Assembly: GCA_029959085.1 (NCBI GenBank) | Contig: JARWIR010000002.1 | Coordinates: 32,885,733-32,949,732, forward strand | Source of the DNA: Nemophila menziesii | Lineage: Eukaryota > Streptophyta > Magnoliopsida > Boraginales > Hydrophyllaceae | Direction: 5' to 3' | Length of the DNA: 64,000 nt | Shown here: positions 44,456 through 56,490 of the stretch, one piece after another | How positions within the stretch are numbered: position 1 is the stretch's first letter | How the letters are laid out: each line of letters begins with the position of its first letter | Notes under the pieces: generated by a model | What the model was told of the DNA's origin: nothing | The model's database searches: none | What the model saw: only the letters and a program-made list of their open reading frames with translations | Made by a program: the position numbers and the translations under genes

Positions 44456-44936
44456 TGATTGCTTTTTCTTGGTGTGTCTTGGGGTAAGGATATTTTATTG
44501 CAACGGTGACTCCAGCCTAAAACTAAATTTCTTTCCAATTTCTTCTTGGTTCCCTTGGAACCTTTCTCGCGCGTTTTGTTGTGTCCTTCAAGTAATCAAT
44601 GAATGGATAATCTTTGAGGTTAGGAGGAGCTTTAATTTTTTTTCTTTTTAAGCTTTTTCTCCTCTAACCTTAAGGTATCCACACCATTTATTGGATTCTT
44701 TATTTCACTATAAAGTGTATCCAAGCAGAAATAATCTCCGGGTAGATAAGGGAATTTCATGCACTTGAACAAACTAAACATCGCTTCCTTGTCTTGCACT
44801 CGCATAATTAGTTCTCCACTGTCTACATCAATCAAAGTATGCCCTAATGCTTGGAATGACCAACCTAAAATGAATGGCACATTCCAATCCGTGTCGTAGT
44901 CAAGAATAAGAAAATCACAATGGAATATAAGGTTAT
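44456..44936 (-). pseudogene. R9, protease fragment of an RT-less-type element
   Basis: Reads PFILGWSFQALGHTLIDVDS and ELIMRVQDKEAMFSLFKCMKFP, the end of an aspartic protease, at 44880-44750. A degenerate linker follows, with KRARKVPREPRRN-like residues near 44570. R3 has AKVPREPKKERE-like wording at the same place after protease. This suggests a third member of the R3/R6-type lineage. The catalytic Asp region is absent: the fragment is cut by the R10 LTR at 44937 on one side and joins R8 sequence on the other. Confidence 0.6.
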
Positions 44937-47048
44937 TGTTCGCTCCTAGAGTGTGATATAAATCAACAATAAAGAAGAGAAGCGACTACCACAAGTGTAC
45001 GGGTCACTCAAAGTAATTGATAAGTAAAAACAGGATTATCGTCTCTACAGGGATTGCTAGGTAAGACAAATGTGTTTAAACAATGAGTAGAATTAATTGC
45101 AGTATGAAATAAATAAAAGACGAATAGTTGTTTGTTTGGTTTTTGTATTATGAAACTACTAAACGCAAGAAAGTAAATAAACTAAAGATTTACTAAATGC
45201 AAATAAAGTAAAGACGAAAAAGAGTAAACGCAGATTTGAGATTTATACTTGAGTCTCGCTAGGGGTTCACCTAAATTCACGTAACTTAGGATTTCTTTAG
45301 GGTAGAACTGGTATTTCTATATTAGTCAGGACTCTACTATCTTCCTAACTCCCGTCAGGGTAGACTTAGGAGGCAATACTACAGTATTACAAACTCCGTC
45401 ATGGAGATTATAAGATACGTTCATATGCTTAAGAAAATTACCCAATTGGCTACGCATTTAGTCAGATTTGTCATGATCAATGACGAATACCACGCGTTTA
45501 TTATCTAGTTCAGTAATTAAACCCCTTCCTTTCCAGATGATCTCTGCCACTAGTGAATAGCTTAATTACTATGTGATGTCTCCTGTTTTGTTCCGTTATA
45601 AGCCCTTAGGAGACATCATTTTAGGTAAATATTAGACTTATTTGTTAGACTTTTATGCTTATTTCATTATATTGCATTTCCCCCTTAGAATTATGATATT
45701 TCATTTTTAGAGCTTTTGTACGTTAATTTGTGTTTAATGCAAAGTTCTTAGAGTCCTAACTAACACAATAATATCGGTATAGCCCTTAAACAAAAGCATT
45801 AATTATAGAGATTTATGTGAAACCCTTACGAGACTCAAGTACCTAACTCTTTCTTGCGTCTAAACTTATTTACTTACATTATTTCTTTTCAGTTAATCAT
45901 TTCATTACTTTATTTTACTGCATCATTATTTCTTAATCAAAACCAAACAAAAATCTTATCAATTTACTTTTCTGTTTAACAATTAATTATACTATCCTGA
46001 TTATTACTAGTGTCATAACTAGCCATCCCTGAGAACGAAATATGTATTATTTAAACATTACTTGAAACGACCCGTGAACTTGCGGGTAGTGTCCCTCTCG
46101 TTTAGGGTGGTGATTTTATCACACACCAAGAGACACCACTATGACCTATCTCTGATTAGCTAATTAATTGATAATAATTGAAATACAAAATTATAAGCAA
46201 TATAAAATACCCAATGCAGATTAAATTAGAAACTAATCCCAAATTAAAATACACTAATTAAATAAATTAGGGTTCATCCCATCATGTAATTCTCAAGTAT
46301 AATAAATTTATTTCATAATTGAAATAAAATTGAAAAGAAATTAAAATAATACATGTTCCTAATAATAAGATTAAAATAACCTAGATAGAAGAATGACTTG
46401 AGCTGTTGGTTAGAGAAGAGACTTTCTCCCGCTTCTGCTCTTGCCACTGCCTCTTCATCTCTTTAGGAATTAGAATAAAATTATAGCGTATGTAAAGGCT
46501 TAGGAAGTCTTCTATAGAGCTTAAAATAGATTGAGCCCCTATTAGACTTAATTAAATGATTAAGGTCCCAAGTCCAATTTATTATTTCAGCAACTGTAAA
46601 CACACTTTAGTAAAACATGTGTAAGTTTTGCACCGTATGTCCAAATCACCTTATTCCACTTCTCAATTTTTGCTAACTCAGAGGTGCACCGTTTTTATTT
46701 AAACCACCAGGTCTGAATCTGCACCGCTTGGACACGTGGAGATTTAGAAGTGACGACTTTCCAATTTCGAATGCTCCTCCTCCCTCACTGAAGTGATGTC
46801 TTTCTCTCTTTTGACACTTTCTTTTGCCCTTGGACTTTAAACTACACTTCTTCCCTTCATTTTAATGCATTCTAATATCCATGTATCTAAGAACTTCACA
46901 CCAAACAAGCAAATTAACGCACAAAAGCTCTAAAAGTAAGAATAATACAAATCTGAAGGAACAAAGTGCGATATAGAAAAATATTCTTATAAATATACTA
47001 ACTAAATCCAATTTCTACATAAAATTATGTCTTTTAAGGGAGACATCA
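44937..47048 (-). repeat. 3' LTR of R10 (interrupted)
   Basis: Plus strand TGTTCGCTCC...GGGAGACATCA, about 1.54 kb once S1 and its duplication are removed. The starting bases differ from other subfamilies. The left arm of the U3-tip inverted repeat is decayed. Confidence 0.85.
45574..46138 (+). repeat. S1, 565-base promoterless solo LTR
   Basis: Begins TGATGTCTCCTG, ends GAGACACCA; flanked by CTATG on both sides (45569-45573, 46139-46143). Both ends match the R5/R7 LTR subfamily, but about 950 internal bases are absent. The join is TTCTTAG/AGTCC, with TTAG shared by both sides. The TATA region is lost. The U3-tip inverted repeat is 11 bases, perfect. Confidence 0.9.
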
Positions 47049-48462
47049 AGACCCCCAACTCAAACCTTTGTCGTGCCGAAAAAGTAAGAACAATAGGAGA
47101 GGTCTAAGGTTAGAAGCATATGCAGAATCTAGAGAATATACCCAAAGAAAAACCAAAAATAAATTTCATATATTACAACCTAAGAACTAATCCATACATA
47201 CACTTATCGTACAAAATCAAACACATAAATAATATCAATCCAAAATTAATTTCACAATGCTAGAAGGTTACACTTGATACTTAGCTCGAGATGGTGGTTA
47301 TAGGGTGTTCCTTGATATTTACTTGCATTGAATACTCCACTTAACTTACTCCCTATTAGAAAAAATGTAATTACACTATGTACCTAGGAATCATGAGGTC
47401 TTTACGGTTTTAGCGTAGTCTTAGGGACGGTATGGTACATTTGAACAATGAAAAGTGACATTTTGGCTCTCTCCTTACTGGACTTCAACAAACGGTCTTG
47501 AGCTTGAGTTTACACTCACATATAATCTCACTAACTTGATGCAAAAATTTAGCATCCCCATATAAACCCAAACCTAATATCAATATGATTACAAAAAATT
47601 TCTTTTCCGTCTCTTTTTATTTTTTCAATTTCTCTTTGTAAGTTAAACATGACATTCTTTTTAATGTAAATTTTCATGCTTACTTATATTCTAATTTTTT
47701 TTTATTTCTTTCTTTTTCTTTTCTCTTTCTTCTTAGAATCCAGCAAAGGAATTTACAATAAAGTGCATAATCATTCAAACACATCAGAATTCTACCAAAC
47801 AGATGTAATAACAGATTCCCTCACCCCAAACTCAAGCTCAAAGACAACTAGTCTTAAGCAATCGTAATTCAAGTGCAGGTCATATGATACAGTCCTAACA
47901 TCTAAAGGATAAGCTTATAATATGGCTTCAAAAGAAAGTCTTAAAGGCTAAAAAATGGGGCTAAGAAGGCTATAATTAATCATGGGATAGAAAGCTAAAA
48001 AGGTCTCACAAGTGGATATCAAAGAACTACCCCTATCATTTTCAAAGATACGTAGTTTCACTTTAGTCTCACCTCTAGTTCATATTTAAGTGGGTTCTCT
48101 ACTCATTTAGATCTCACGTTCTACACACTACGCATTCTCACTAAGTACAAGCTTACTTATTTTGCATTGTTCATTTATTTTTCCTATCTATTATCTAGTG
48201 TTTGCATGTATTCAAGCTACGTTATACATTAACTCTAAGGTCTACTATGTTCTATCATTAATTTACAAAAAGTGCTTCATGGGGACATTCAACAAACTCT
48301 ACAGTCAAATCATTACTTAAGCTAATTTTTATTTGGTTTTAAATTTTTCAAAAAGAAGTAAGCCAAATAACACATAAAGTTGGGAATGAGAACAACGAGA
48401 CCCCACCCAAAACTCAAAAATGAGTCGTGTCCCTACGACTCTAAAAGACTCAATAAAGAAAA
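47049..48462 (-). other. R10 3' untranslated region
   Basis: Non-coding, standard order of conserved blocks; decayed pre-PPT hairpin near 47066-47084; GNRA hairpin at 48422-48441. The 47676-47867 frame is T-rich noise. Confidence 0.7.
48422..48441 (-). other. GNRA-loop hairpin (R10 copy)
   Basis: RNA sense GAGTCGTA-GGGA-CACGACTC; closing pair A-C, the remaining seven paired. Confidence 0.62.
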
Positions 48463-49460
48463 TGATCTAATAATATTGGATAATATTGAGAAAATGATGG
48501 ACCAGAACATAGCTAACTCTAGTAGATGTATCAAGGTTGATCCTGCTATTGAGTGTGCAGTAGTAGAGGACAAGAACGACCGAGATGCTGCCTTATCTGA
48601 GGGTGAGGCTCTGAAGGTCCTCAAGAGATCAAGATTTGATATAGGCCACAAAGAGAGTAACTCTATTAATGGGACATGAGAAATTCCTCTACCTGATGAA
48701 AGTGCTCTCTTGGGAGAAGCTAATGTTCTGAATAAGGAAAATGAGGTTAATAATGTTGAAAAAAGTAATGAAATAAAAGGCGTCTGGACTGAATTGTTCA
48801 ACTAAAATGTTGAACATGATCTTAAACTCAAATTCTTCCTTCCTGGACTTGTTAATTAGGAATTGATTGTGAAATCCCCTAGAAATATTGTTAAGAAAGG
48901 TGTGCAAATTTGGAATAATTGCTTAGTTGGTCAATTTTTGGAGAAGTTCCAGCATACCACATGGTTATGAGTATGGTTAATACACAATGGAAGTATAGTG
49001 GACCTATTGAGATAAAATATACTAATGTGGATGTATATCTCTTCAAATTTTAGAATGATCAAGTTTGCAACAAAATACTTGAACAAGTGTTGCATGTTGG
49101 TGGAAGAATCGTGATACTAAGAAAGTGGGAATCAAATATGAAGTTTGAGAAGCTAAACATGTCTAAAGTCCCTCTATGGGGAAAACTGAGGAAGGTTCAA
49201 TTGCAATTATGGAAAAATGATGGCCTAAGTTGCATATTTTGTTCTATTGGAATACCAATTTCAGATTGACCCTATTACTAATCAAGAAATAGACTAAGTT
49301 TTGCTAGAGCCTGTGTTAAAGTGGATATGACTAAGGAGCTTGTCAAGAAGGTTAAAGTTGATCTTGATGAAGATGGAATGCATGAGGTTGATGTGTATTA
49401 TGAGTGGCTACCTCCAAGATGATATAATTGTAAAGTTCTTGGACATAATGCGGCTACTTC
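48463..49460 (+). pseudogene. LINE ORF1 (nucleic-acid-binding protein)
   Basis: ORF1 proteins of plant L1 elements bind element RNA. A Glu/Asp/Lys-rich N-terminal part (48463-48679) ends at a TGA. From about 48790 residues VWTELFN, LKFFLPGLVN, NCLVGQFLEKF and, at 49100-49265, KVPLWGKLRKVQLQLW and LSCIFCSIGIPISD follow the DUF4283 pattern. At about 49400-49460 VYYEWLPPR*YNCKVLGHNA corresponds to the following knuckle with its first Cys replaced by a stop. Multiple stops and shifts; inactive. The opposite-strand frame at 48433-48801 is a shadow. Confidence 0.75.
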
Positions 49461-49819
49461 TGACAAAATAAAGAGGGAAAGTATCAAAGAAAAACCAAAA
49501 AATCAAGCTCAGCCTAAAGCTCATGTGAAGACTGAGTTATGGAGAGTTGTGCAGAATAAGAAGAAGGACAATGAAGTTCATAGTCCAAGAGCTATTAATA
49601 CAACTAAAAATTCATCTAAAATTTTTTCAAGTACAAGTATTAAACATAGAGAAAATTCTCATGTGATCCAAAGAGTAAGAACCAAAACTCGAACCTCTTT
49701 GTCGGTAACTTAAGCAATTCCTTTTGTGCTGTGAATATGGCTAATGAAAACCTTGAGGAAGCTTTAAACTTGTTTATGGGAAGTACCCATAGGGATAGTA
49801 AACCTCCTGATCCTGATAA

Positions 49820-51008
49820 ATGATTGTTAGTTCATGGAATGTTAGAGGCTTAAATATGAGCCTCAAACAAAAAGAAGTTGTTCATGTTATTCAAGACAAA
49901 AGAGTTGATCTTGTTGGTCTCTTGGAAACTAAAATGACTATCCAAAGTTACAATAAACTTAACACTACATATCTTACCAACTATAACAAATCATGATAAA
50001 TACGAGAGAGGAATAATCTGCATCAAATGGAATAGGAATACAACTGATGTTAAATGTCTTGATTCTGTTAGTCAAGCTATGTTTCTCGAGGTACATGATT
50101 TTCATAATAAGAGAACTTTTAATTATATTATGATTTATGCTGATAATGATGATGATAAAAGACTTTCTCTTTGGAATACTCTTAATAATTAGATGATTAT
50201 AGTATATACTTCACCTTGTATTTGGTGTGGTGACTTTAATGAAATCACTAAGGCTGAGGAAAGAATGGGTTGCACTAGTTTGCATAAGAATTCTGAAGAA
50301 TTTGAAGATTGTATTAATGATAATGGTATGGTATAGCATCCAAGACAGGGGTGTTTCTACACTTGGACTAATAGGAGAACTGATAGCTTTATATCAAGTA
50401 AAAGTGATAGGATCTTCATTAATGATGACTGGTTTACTAAGTTCAAATCTCACTTATATGTTGAACCTCTTGGTATCTCATATCACTAAAACCTTATACT
50501 TACTATTCAGGGAAGCAATAGGAGCAATCCTTCATATTTTAAATTTTTTAACATATGAACTACACATGATCAATTTGTTCCTATTATTGATAAAGACTGG
50601 AAAACTAAATTTGAGGGCAATTTAATGTTTCAGGTTGTGAATAAACTCAATGAAGTAAATAAGGCTTTAAAGATCTTAATAGGAAGTATTTTCATCATTC
50701 AACTGAGGAAATAGTGAAACTCAAAGAAGATCTTGAAAGAGTCCAACTCAAGATTATGAATGGTGATATTATTGAGCTTGAACTTGAAAGAGTACTTAGA
50801 GACAAACTCTTACATCTCCTTTCCATTCCAGAAGATATGCTGAAGTAAAAATCAAAAGTTATGTGGACTCAAAAGAGTGATTGTAGCACTTCACTATATT
50901 ACAAAAGCATTAAGGCTATGCTTACTCATAACCAAGTCTCATCTATTGTTACTGATAGTGGGAACATAGTGGTGGATGAGAATGCTATTCACGATGAATT
51001 TATAAAGT
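49820..51008 (+). pseudogene. LINE ORF2, endonuclease part
   Basis: ATG at 49820 opens MIVSWNVRGLNMSLKQKE, the usual start of plant LINE ORF2, with DLVGLLETKM (catalytic Glu) soon after. A stop interrupts at NYNKS. Further motifs: WCGDFNEITKAEERMG (about 50230), FYTWTNRRTDSF and SKSDRIFINDDWF (about 50350-50440). The final SDH-type motif reads SYH. From 50600 to 51008 the helical pre-RT linker (KLKEDLERVQLKI-like, then VTDSGNIVVDENAIHDEF) is legible. The RT itself is missing. Confidence 0.8.
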
Positions 51009-51718
51009 ACATGACCTGCATATATTTCTCCTACTAGGATAGGAAGTCTCCCACGAATCAGAACTTGATCGTAAAAATATTCCCATTCGAAAGATGAATC
51101 ATTAATTTCTTTGTGATATGGGCATGGACCAGTCAAGATTGGTAAATTCAATGATTTCCGAAGGAGCTCAACTGAGAAAGGTAGTACCTTTTTCCGTAGG
51201 ATAAGTGACTGTCCATTCGCAAAAGCTAATTCTTTATAAAACTCACGAACCAAAGGAGGGATAAACGTGAGGTCTCTTTTTCTCAATTCTTTCCAACCAA
51301 ACTTGTCACACGTAATAACATAATTTTTAAATACACCATTCATAATACCTGAAGTAAATCCTTTCTCTACCCTAAACTTCAAAGTAGCTACTCGATCACA
51401 AACTTGCCCATTCCAACTAACAAAGACTCTCTTCAGCTTAGTTGCCATCATCTTTCTTCTTGTAGATCTTTGTTCCGTAGTGGGTTTGCTAGTCACTCGT
51501 TCTTCAACTTCTTTTTCATCCAAGTTAGGCTTTTTGAAATTAGCCACACTTGGGTTCTCTTTCCTCTTCATAGTAGTTTTGACTTCTCTAATCTTAGGCA
51601 TAGAACTTGAATTCGAAATCTCAATAGCCTTGTCTGGAGTAGCTCAAGGAGTGTTTCTAGTTCCGAATTTACTTCTCGTCTTACGATTATAGAACAAGGA
51701 CCCAATTCTGTTTGTCAT
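51009..51718 (-). pseudogene. ORF3 N-terminal half of R10
   Basis: Starts MTNRIGSLFYNRKTRSK at 51718; a stop near 51640 is followed by a 220-codon open run from 51601. It holds a Lys/Glu-rich linker (TTMKRKENPSV, EVEERVTSKPTTEQRSTRRK) and the first half of the central domain: VFVSWNGQVCDRVATLKFRV, GFTSGIMNGVFKNYVITCDK, FIPPLVREFYKELAFANGQS, LRKKVLPFSVELLRKS and VLIRGRLPILVGEIYAGH. At 51009 the coding sequence is cut by the LINE. It gives the clearest view of the N-terminal half, complementary to R7. Confidence 0.73.
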
Positions 51719-52737
51719 CTCAACACACCCCACACTCAAAACTTCAGAAATTCAAAAACTAGAGAAAAGTTTTGGAATTTGATGGTTTGAGGATAGAAAA
51801 AGGAAGATTAAGGTGAGACATGATATGGGTAATGACTATTTTGTGTGTTTCGAGAGGTTTAATGACTCAAGTTATGGTTTTGGTGAAGAAGGATTCTTGG
51901 TTGAACGTTGAATTTTGATGGTGTTTTGGAAGGATTATGAGTTGATTGTGTGTTTATTTGGTGTTTAGGGAGAAGATTTGATGATATTGTGGTATTTTGG
52001 TGATGATTTTCTGAGTTATATGGAGATTTGGGACGTATTTATGGAGTTTCTCGTGAGAGAAGACAAAGAAAGGAGGTCAAGTCCTTAAGGTTTCTCCAAA
52101 CCGACCTACTGTTACGAAACCGGGTTCTTGGTTGGTGGTGACCAGGGTCCCGGTCCACGTCGTTGATTCGTGCATTTTTTTACGCAACTAAATATTACGT
52201 CTCTACCTCAAAGGTCAGAGAATTTCCTCTGATAACCGGGTTACCGGTTATATGACAATCGGGTTCCGGGTTGCTGTCGATGGGCGCAACTCCATACACA
52301 CCAATTTCCTTGCGTCTCCACCACACAGGTCAGAGAGTTCGGGGGTCACAACGCTGATAACTGGGTTCCCGGTCATATGGAAACCGGGTTCCCGGTTGCT
52401 GTTGACAGGCGCAAACCCAAACACACCTTTTCTTGCGTGTGATGAAGTTCTCAACATTTGATAACCGGGTTCCCGGTTATCTCTTACAGGGTTCCTGGTT
52501 GTCTCCTGTTTTGACAACATAATTTTCATTCTTTTCCATTCTACCTACCCCAAACTCCCAAACTCATGACATTTTACTCCTGTAATCATCAAAACACCAC
52601 CCTCCCTTTCTCATTTCTTAAAAATTAAACACTAATAAACAACAACTACCCTAATTTACACTAAGAATTAAAAGACATGAAAGTAATAAACTAATAAACA
52701 ATTGAAATGGCTTTTGTTTAATGTCATTAAGCTCGAC
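51719..52737 (-). other. R10 spacer with GGGTTCCC repeats
   Basis: No gene. G/T-rich leader beside ORF3, repeats at 52118-52505, A/T-rich segment, and a decayed post-pol hairpin at 52723-52737. Frames at 52248-52529 read the repeats. Confidence 0.72.
52118..52505 (-). repeat. GGGTTCCC palindromic repeat cluster (R10)
   Basis: At least eight ACCGGGTTCCCGGTT variants in pairs, with (T/G)CTGTCGATGGGCGCAA-like and CTTGCGT segments, the same higher-order unit as in R2. Confidence 0.8.
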
Positions 52738-53154
52738 GGGGTACCTCTTTCATTTATTCAGCTTCGAGGAGGTACCCACGATGTGGATCTTTCATGCAAT
52801 TTATATCATCGCCTCCATGATAGATTTTCAATCGGTGACCATTCACCATGAAGGTGCGGTGCTTGATTGGATGCTCGATCTATATAGCTCCATGAGGCGT
52901 GACATTGATCACAATATAAGGACCAGACCCCTTTGATCTCAACTTACTGGATAATTACTGATCTTGGAGTTTTATTTACGGACCTTCTGTTCAACTTTGA
53001 ATTTTTTGTCACGAATACGATTATCATGCCATTTCTTTGTCTTTTCTTTATACAGTTTAGCATTCTCATAGGCATGAAGTCGAAACACATCAAGTTCATT
53101 CAGTTTCATCATACGATTCTTACCCGCTAAAGTCGGATCCATGTTTATCTCCGC
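52738..53154 (-). pseudogene. Integrase C-terminal region of R10
   Basis: Residues MDPTLAGKNRMMKLNEL, VFRLHAYENAKLYKEKTKKW, HDNRIRDKKFKV and, after stops, EHPIKHRTFMVNGHRLKIYH match the integrase tail of R2 and R4. A TAA follows VRK and several frame changes are present. R3 is inserted after TCCGC, so the catalytic core is missing here. Confidence 0.78.
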
Positions 53155-54720
53155 TGATGTCTCCTTATTTGTGATGAATTAATCTAGCTTGGAGACATAA
53201 TTTTAGGTGTATTTAATAATTTAAATGTCATTTTTACTTATATTATTGTATTTTCCTATTTTTTGTCTTGATTTGATTATTTATTATGTTTAGAGCATAT
53301 TGGGTTTAATTGTTTGTTAATTGTGAAGCTTTAAAGATGTATGGTAATTAATTAGATGCCAAATAAATTCTAAGAGATAAGGAAAAGAAGATAATTATGG
53401 AAATTGGAGATAAAGGAATAAAATATAAAATAGGAAAAGATAAAGTTGCCAAATAGATCTGTTCCAGCAACTACGTTCATTTAACTGATCATAACTAAAA
53501 AACGGTTAGGAATTTAGAATAATGGTCTGAAGAAAAGTTGTAGAGCTTTCCAAGAAGATTATTATCGATATAAATAACGCGTCAATCAGAGCTGTATTGA
53601 AGAATTTATGGCTAAAACAAAACAACAACAGTTTATTACCTTTTCTATATTTAAGGGTTACGAATTTGAGTTGGGTTAGAAGTCCAATACTTGTCTTCCA
53701 CTACAAGAAAACGTTTTAGGGTTTCCTATACCCTATAAATATACACCCTTTAATCAGTAGAAACACATCCTTGGCTAGTCCTTATGCCAAGAAGAAGCCT
53801 ACATCAAGAGAAGAGAAGTCTAGAAGGAGCATCACATCACATCATGTCTTCACAAGCCTTAAATTTTGTAATTGTTTTCTTTTCTTTCTCGCGTATGAAC
53901 TAATTTACTTTAGCTTGAGATTTAGCATATGGGCATGAACCCTAGACTTGTTTTAGATCTATTTTCATTAGGGATACCATTGTATTTAAATTGAATTCAT
54001 GTTTTATTCTCTGTTTTATGTGCTTAATATTATTGTATATTTTACTTTCGGAGGCCTACATATAGGATTACCATAATAGTAGTTAGATGGTCACCCGGAA
54101 GGGGTGTATAAATATTGGAACACCACATAAACGTCTAGTGTGCGGTAGTGATCCGGACGGGCTTGCCTAACTTGATAACCATTAGGGTATGATTTAACCA
54201 CCGATCATCATTAGAAGGCCAGCCTCATTTATGAACCTAGTGGCGTAGGAGCATCCTATTTAAGTCCCCTCATGATTGTGAGGTTGCCACCCTAGTCCAC
54301 CCTAACGGGTGTAGGGACGAATTTAGAATCCTGGTTATTGCAATTCTACATAATTCGCCCTTACATGATTAGAATAAACAAGGCTAGTGGTGATTACTTG
54401 ATATTTCTCGAGCTAAACTCTCATACTCTTCGTTTCTCATATTTAATTTTCTGTCTTTACTTTATTAGTTAAATTTTTCATATTCTAAAACCCAATAAAA
54501 ATTCTATTTTCTTTTATTTCCTGCGTATTATTTCTTCTAGCTTTTATATTTCACTTGATATTTGCATAAGTTCTCTCTAACTTTCGTAGTATCTGAGGAA
54601 CGAATTCTCTTATCATTAAAACTTGCATACGTCCTATAATACTTGCAGTACCGTGCTAGCCTAGGGTGTTTATTTTGCACTTATTTTATCTATTATTTTA
54701 TCATGCCCTAGGCGACACCA
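53155..54720 (+). repeat. 5' LTR of R3
   Basis: TGATGTCTCCTT...CTAGGCGACACCA; the last part matches the R6 LTR (TGGTGTCGCCTAGGG on the plus strand). A seven-base U3-tip inverted repeat, GTCTCC-type, is at 53155-53198. Confidence 0.9.
53744..53751 (+). promoter_or_regulatory. LTR TATA box (R3)
   Basis: TATAAATA in CCCTATAAATATACACCC, at the same place as in the R1 LTRs. Confidence 0.65.
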
Positions 54721-54726
54721 AGTTTT

Positions 54727-54744
54727 TGGCGCCGCTGTCGGGGA
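54727..54744 (+). other. Primer-binding site of R3
   Basis: TGGCGCCGCTGTCGGGGA, two differences from the tRNA-Asp (GTC) complement, six bases after the LTR. Confidence 0.83.
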
Positions 54745-54844
54745 CTACATCGTTAGTCCTTGTGCATTTATTTAAGTTATTTTATTTCAGTTAGTTCTAT
54801 TTTACGCTTTTGTTTTTTAGTTTTGTCTTTACAGGTTTTTACAG

Positions 54845-56482
54845 ATGGCAAGCCTAAGGAAACTTGACCTTCCCATCTCATTCAGAGTGCAACCAAGAGG
54901 AATACACACTCCAGAAATCCAAGACACTAAATTTTGACCAGATCTAGGCATGAAAGCACAATTTGCGAGTCATGGACAATTTAGTGGTGCTGCACACCAA
55001 GATCCGGTTCGGTATGTACAAATATATGCAGATCCGTGACGCTTATATCATCAGAGGCGTTACAAAGGAGCAGATGTATTACATTATGTTCCAGTTCTTT
55101 TTGACCGGAAGTGCAAGCGATTGGTACGATTCCCAACACCCCGATGTTATTTCAGATGGGGACAAACTCTAAGAAAAATTCATAGACCGATTCTATCCAG
55201 TTAGTAGACGTTTAAAAGATATGTTGGAGCTTGAACAAATTATACATGAAGAAGGGGAAAGTGTTGGTGAAGCATGGTTACGTTTTAACGACAAGAAGGC
55301 GAGATGTCCATTCTATGTCTCTTCACCGGAATATTATTTAACCATGTTCTATGGAGGACTCAATGACGAGTCCAAGTAAAAAGTAGATTTATTAGGAGAT
55401 GGAAGTTTTGTGTTATTGGATCCTGAAGAAGCTAATACTATTATGGTGAGAGTTCTGGATACCGTGAGAAGTTGGCCGTTAGAATCAGAAAAACAAGAAG
55501 AGACTTTAGAATCTCTAAAGTTCAAAGAATTAAACCAACAACTCAAGGAATCACAAGAACAGGCGCGAACGATAGCTCAAGTAAACCTAGTACACACTTT
55601 ACCTTCATGTCCTGGGTGTGGAGCAAGAAATCATTCGTGGGAGAATTGTACGAATAATCCAGCTTCGATTTCCTTCGTATCTCATCAAAGAAACCATTAT
55701 TCCAATGGTTATTATCATCTTCAAGGAAAATACGCTAATTATCAGTCCCCACAAAATCAAAATTGGGTCGGTCATCAAGAGACTTATTATCAAACTCGAC
55801 CTCATCCTTACTATCCACCACAACCTATCTATCAAGAAGCGCCAATTTATGAAAAGATTATCAAGAACCACCTCTATATCCAACAGAACAAGCTACACAA
55901 GAACAAACTTCACGTTTGGATTCAAGTATAGCTGAACTTTTGGGATTAGTAGAAGAAAATATGAAGATAAGACAACAAAGACTCCAAACCCAAGCTAAGG
56001 TGATCAAGAATCTCGAGCATACTCATTCACAGATGGAGAGTACATTACAGAACATGCCAAAAGGGAAACTCCCAAGTGATACGATTTCTCCTCAAGATGA
56101 TGCTTGCCAAGCGGTTGAATTAAGAAGTGGAAAACAATTACCTCCGCCTAGAGTAAAAGAAATAGATCCAACCTCTAATCCTGTAAAAGTGGTTGAAGAA
56201 ACAGTAGAAGATAAGGTCGAAGAGGTAGTTGAACCAAAGAGTGTCCCAGAGAAAACACCAGAAAAGAAGAAAATCTCAGTGGAAAACAATACACGTCCTC
56301 CTCCACCATACCCCTCACGTGTCAAAAAGAAGAACAATGAAAAAGAGTTCAAGAAGTTCCTTGACATGGTGATCAAGTTCGGCATTAATATTCCGTTTGT
56401 AGAAGCTCTCAAGAGAATGCCGAAATATCTGAAATTCATGAAAGACATTCTTTCTAACAAACGTAGTTTAGATACCGGGTAG
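54845..56482 (+). pseudogene. gag of R3
   Basis: ATG at 54845 (MASLRKLDLPISFRVQPRG), close in wording to R6 (VQP.G...PEIQ). A stop follows at KF. The core continues in other frames: MQIRDAYIIRGVTKEQMYYI, FQFFLTGSASDWYDSQHPD. Knuckle CPGCGARNHSWENC at about 55608-55650 is a full CCHC. A Y/P/Q-rich tract follows (55680-55830), then from 55916 a frame of 188 codons with a coiled coil (LLGLVEENMKIRQQRLQTQ), KLPSDTISPQDDACQAVELR, an acidic EEVVEPKSVPEKTPEKKK linker and TRPPPPYPSRVKKK. It leads into protease after a TAG at 56480. Non-functional, but all regions are present. Confidence 0.83.
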
Positions 56483-56490
56483 ATGATTGG

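Larger units (their letters stand above)
48463..51008 (+). mobile_element. LINE (L1-type) fragment, ORF1 to endonuclease
   Basis: Plus-strand non-LTR retrotransposon piece: ORF1 with a DUF4283-like region and zinc knuckle, then the apurinic-type endonuclease and the linker before RT. RT, RNase H and poly(A) are absent, because at 51008 the sequence passes abruptly into R10 ORF3. The left boundary is approximate. Confidence 0.83.
44937..53154 (-). mobile_element. R10, 3' part of an Athila element (minus)
   Basis: 3' LTR (split by S1), 3' untranslated region, a LINE fragment replacing the end of ORF3, ORF3 N-terminal part, GGGTTCCC spacer and the integrase tail. It stops at TCCGC, where R3 is inserted. 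The gag to integrase-core part is not in the window. Confidence 0.83.

Noticed and set aside
45574..46138. MITE or small DNA transposon
   Set aside because: It has a five-base target duplication, but both ends match the R5/R7 LTR and the ends are not inverted repeats of each other.
48433..48801. Minus-strand 122-codon frame
   Set aside because: Antisense to LINE ORF1; no similarity to element proteins.
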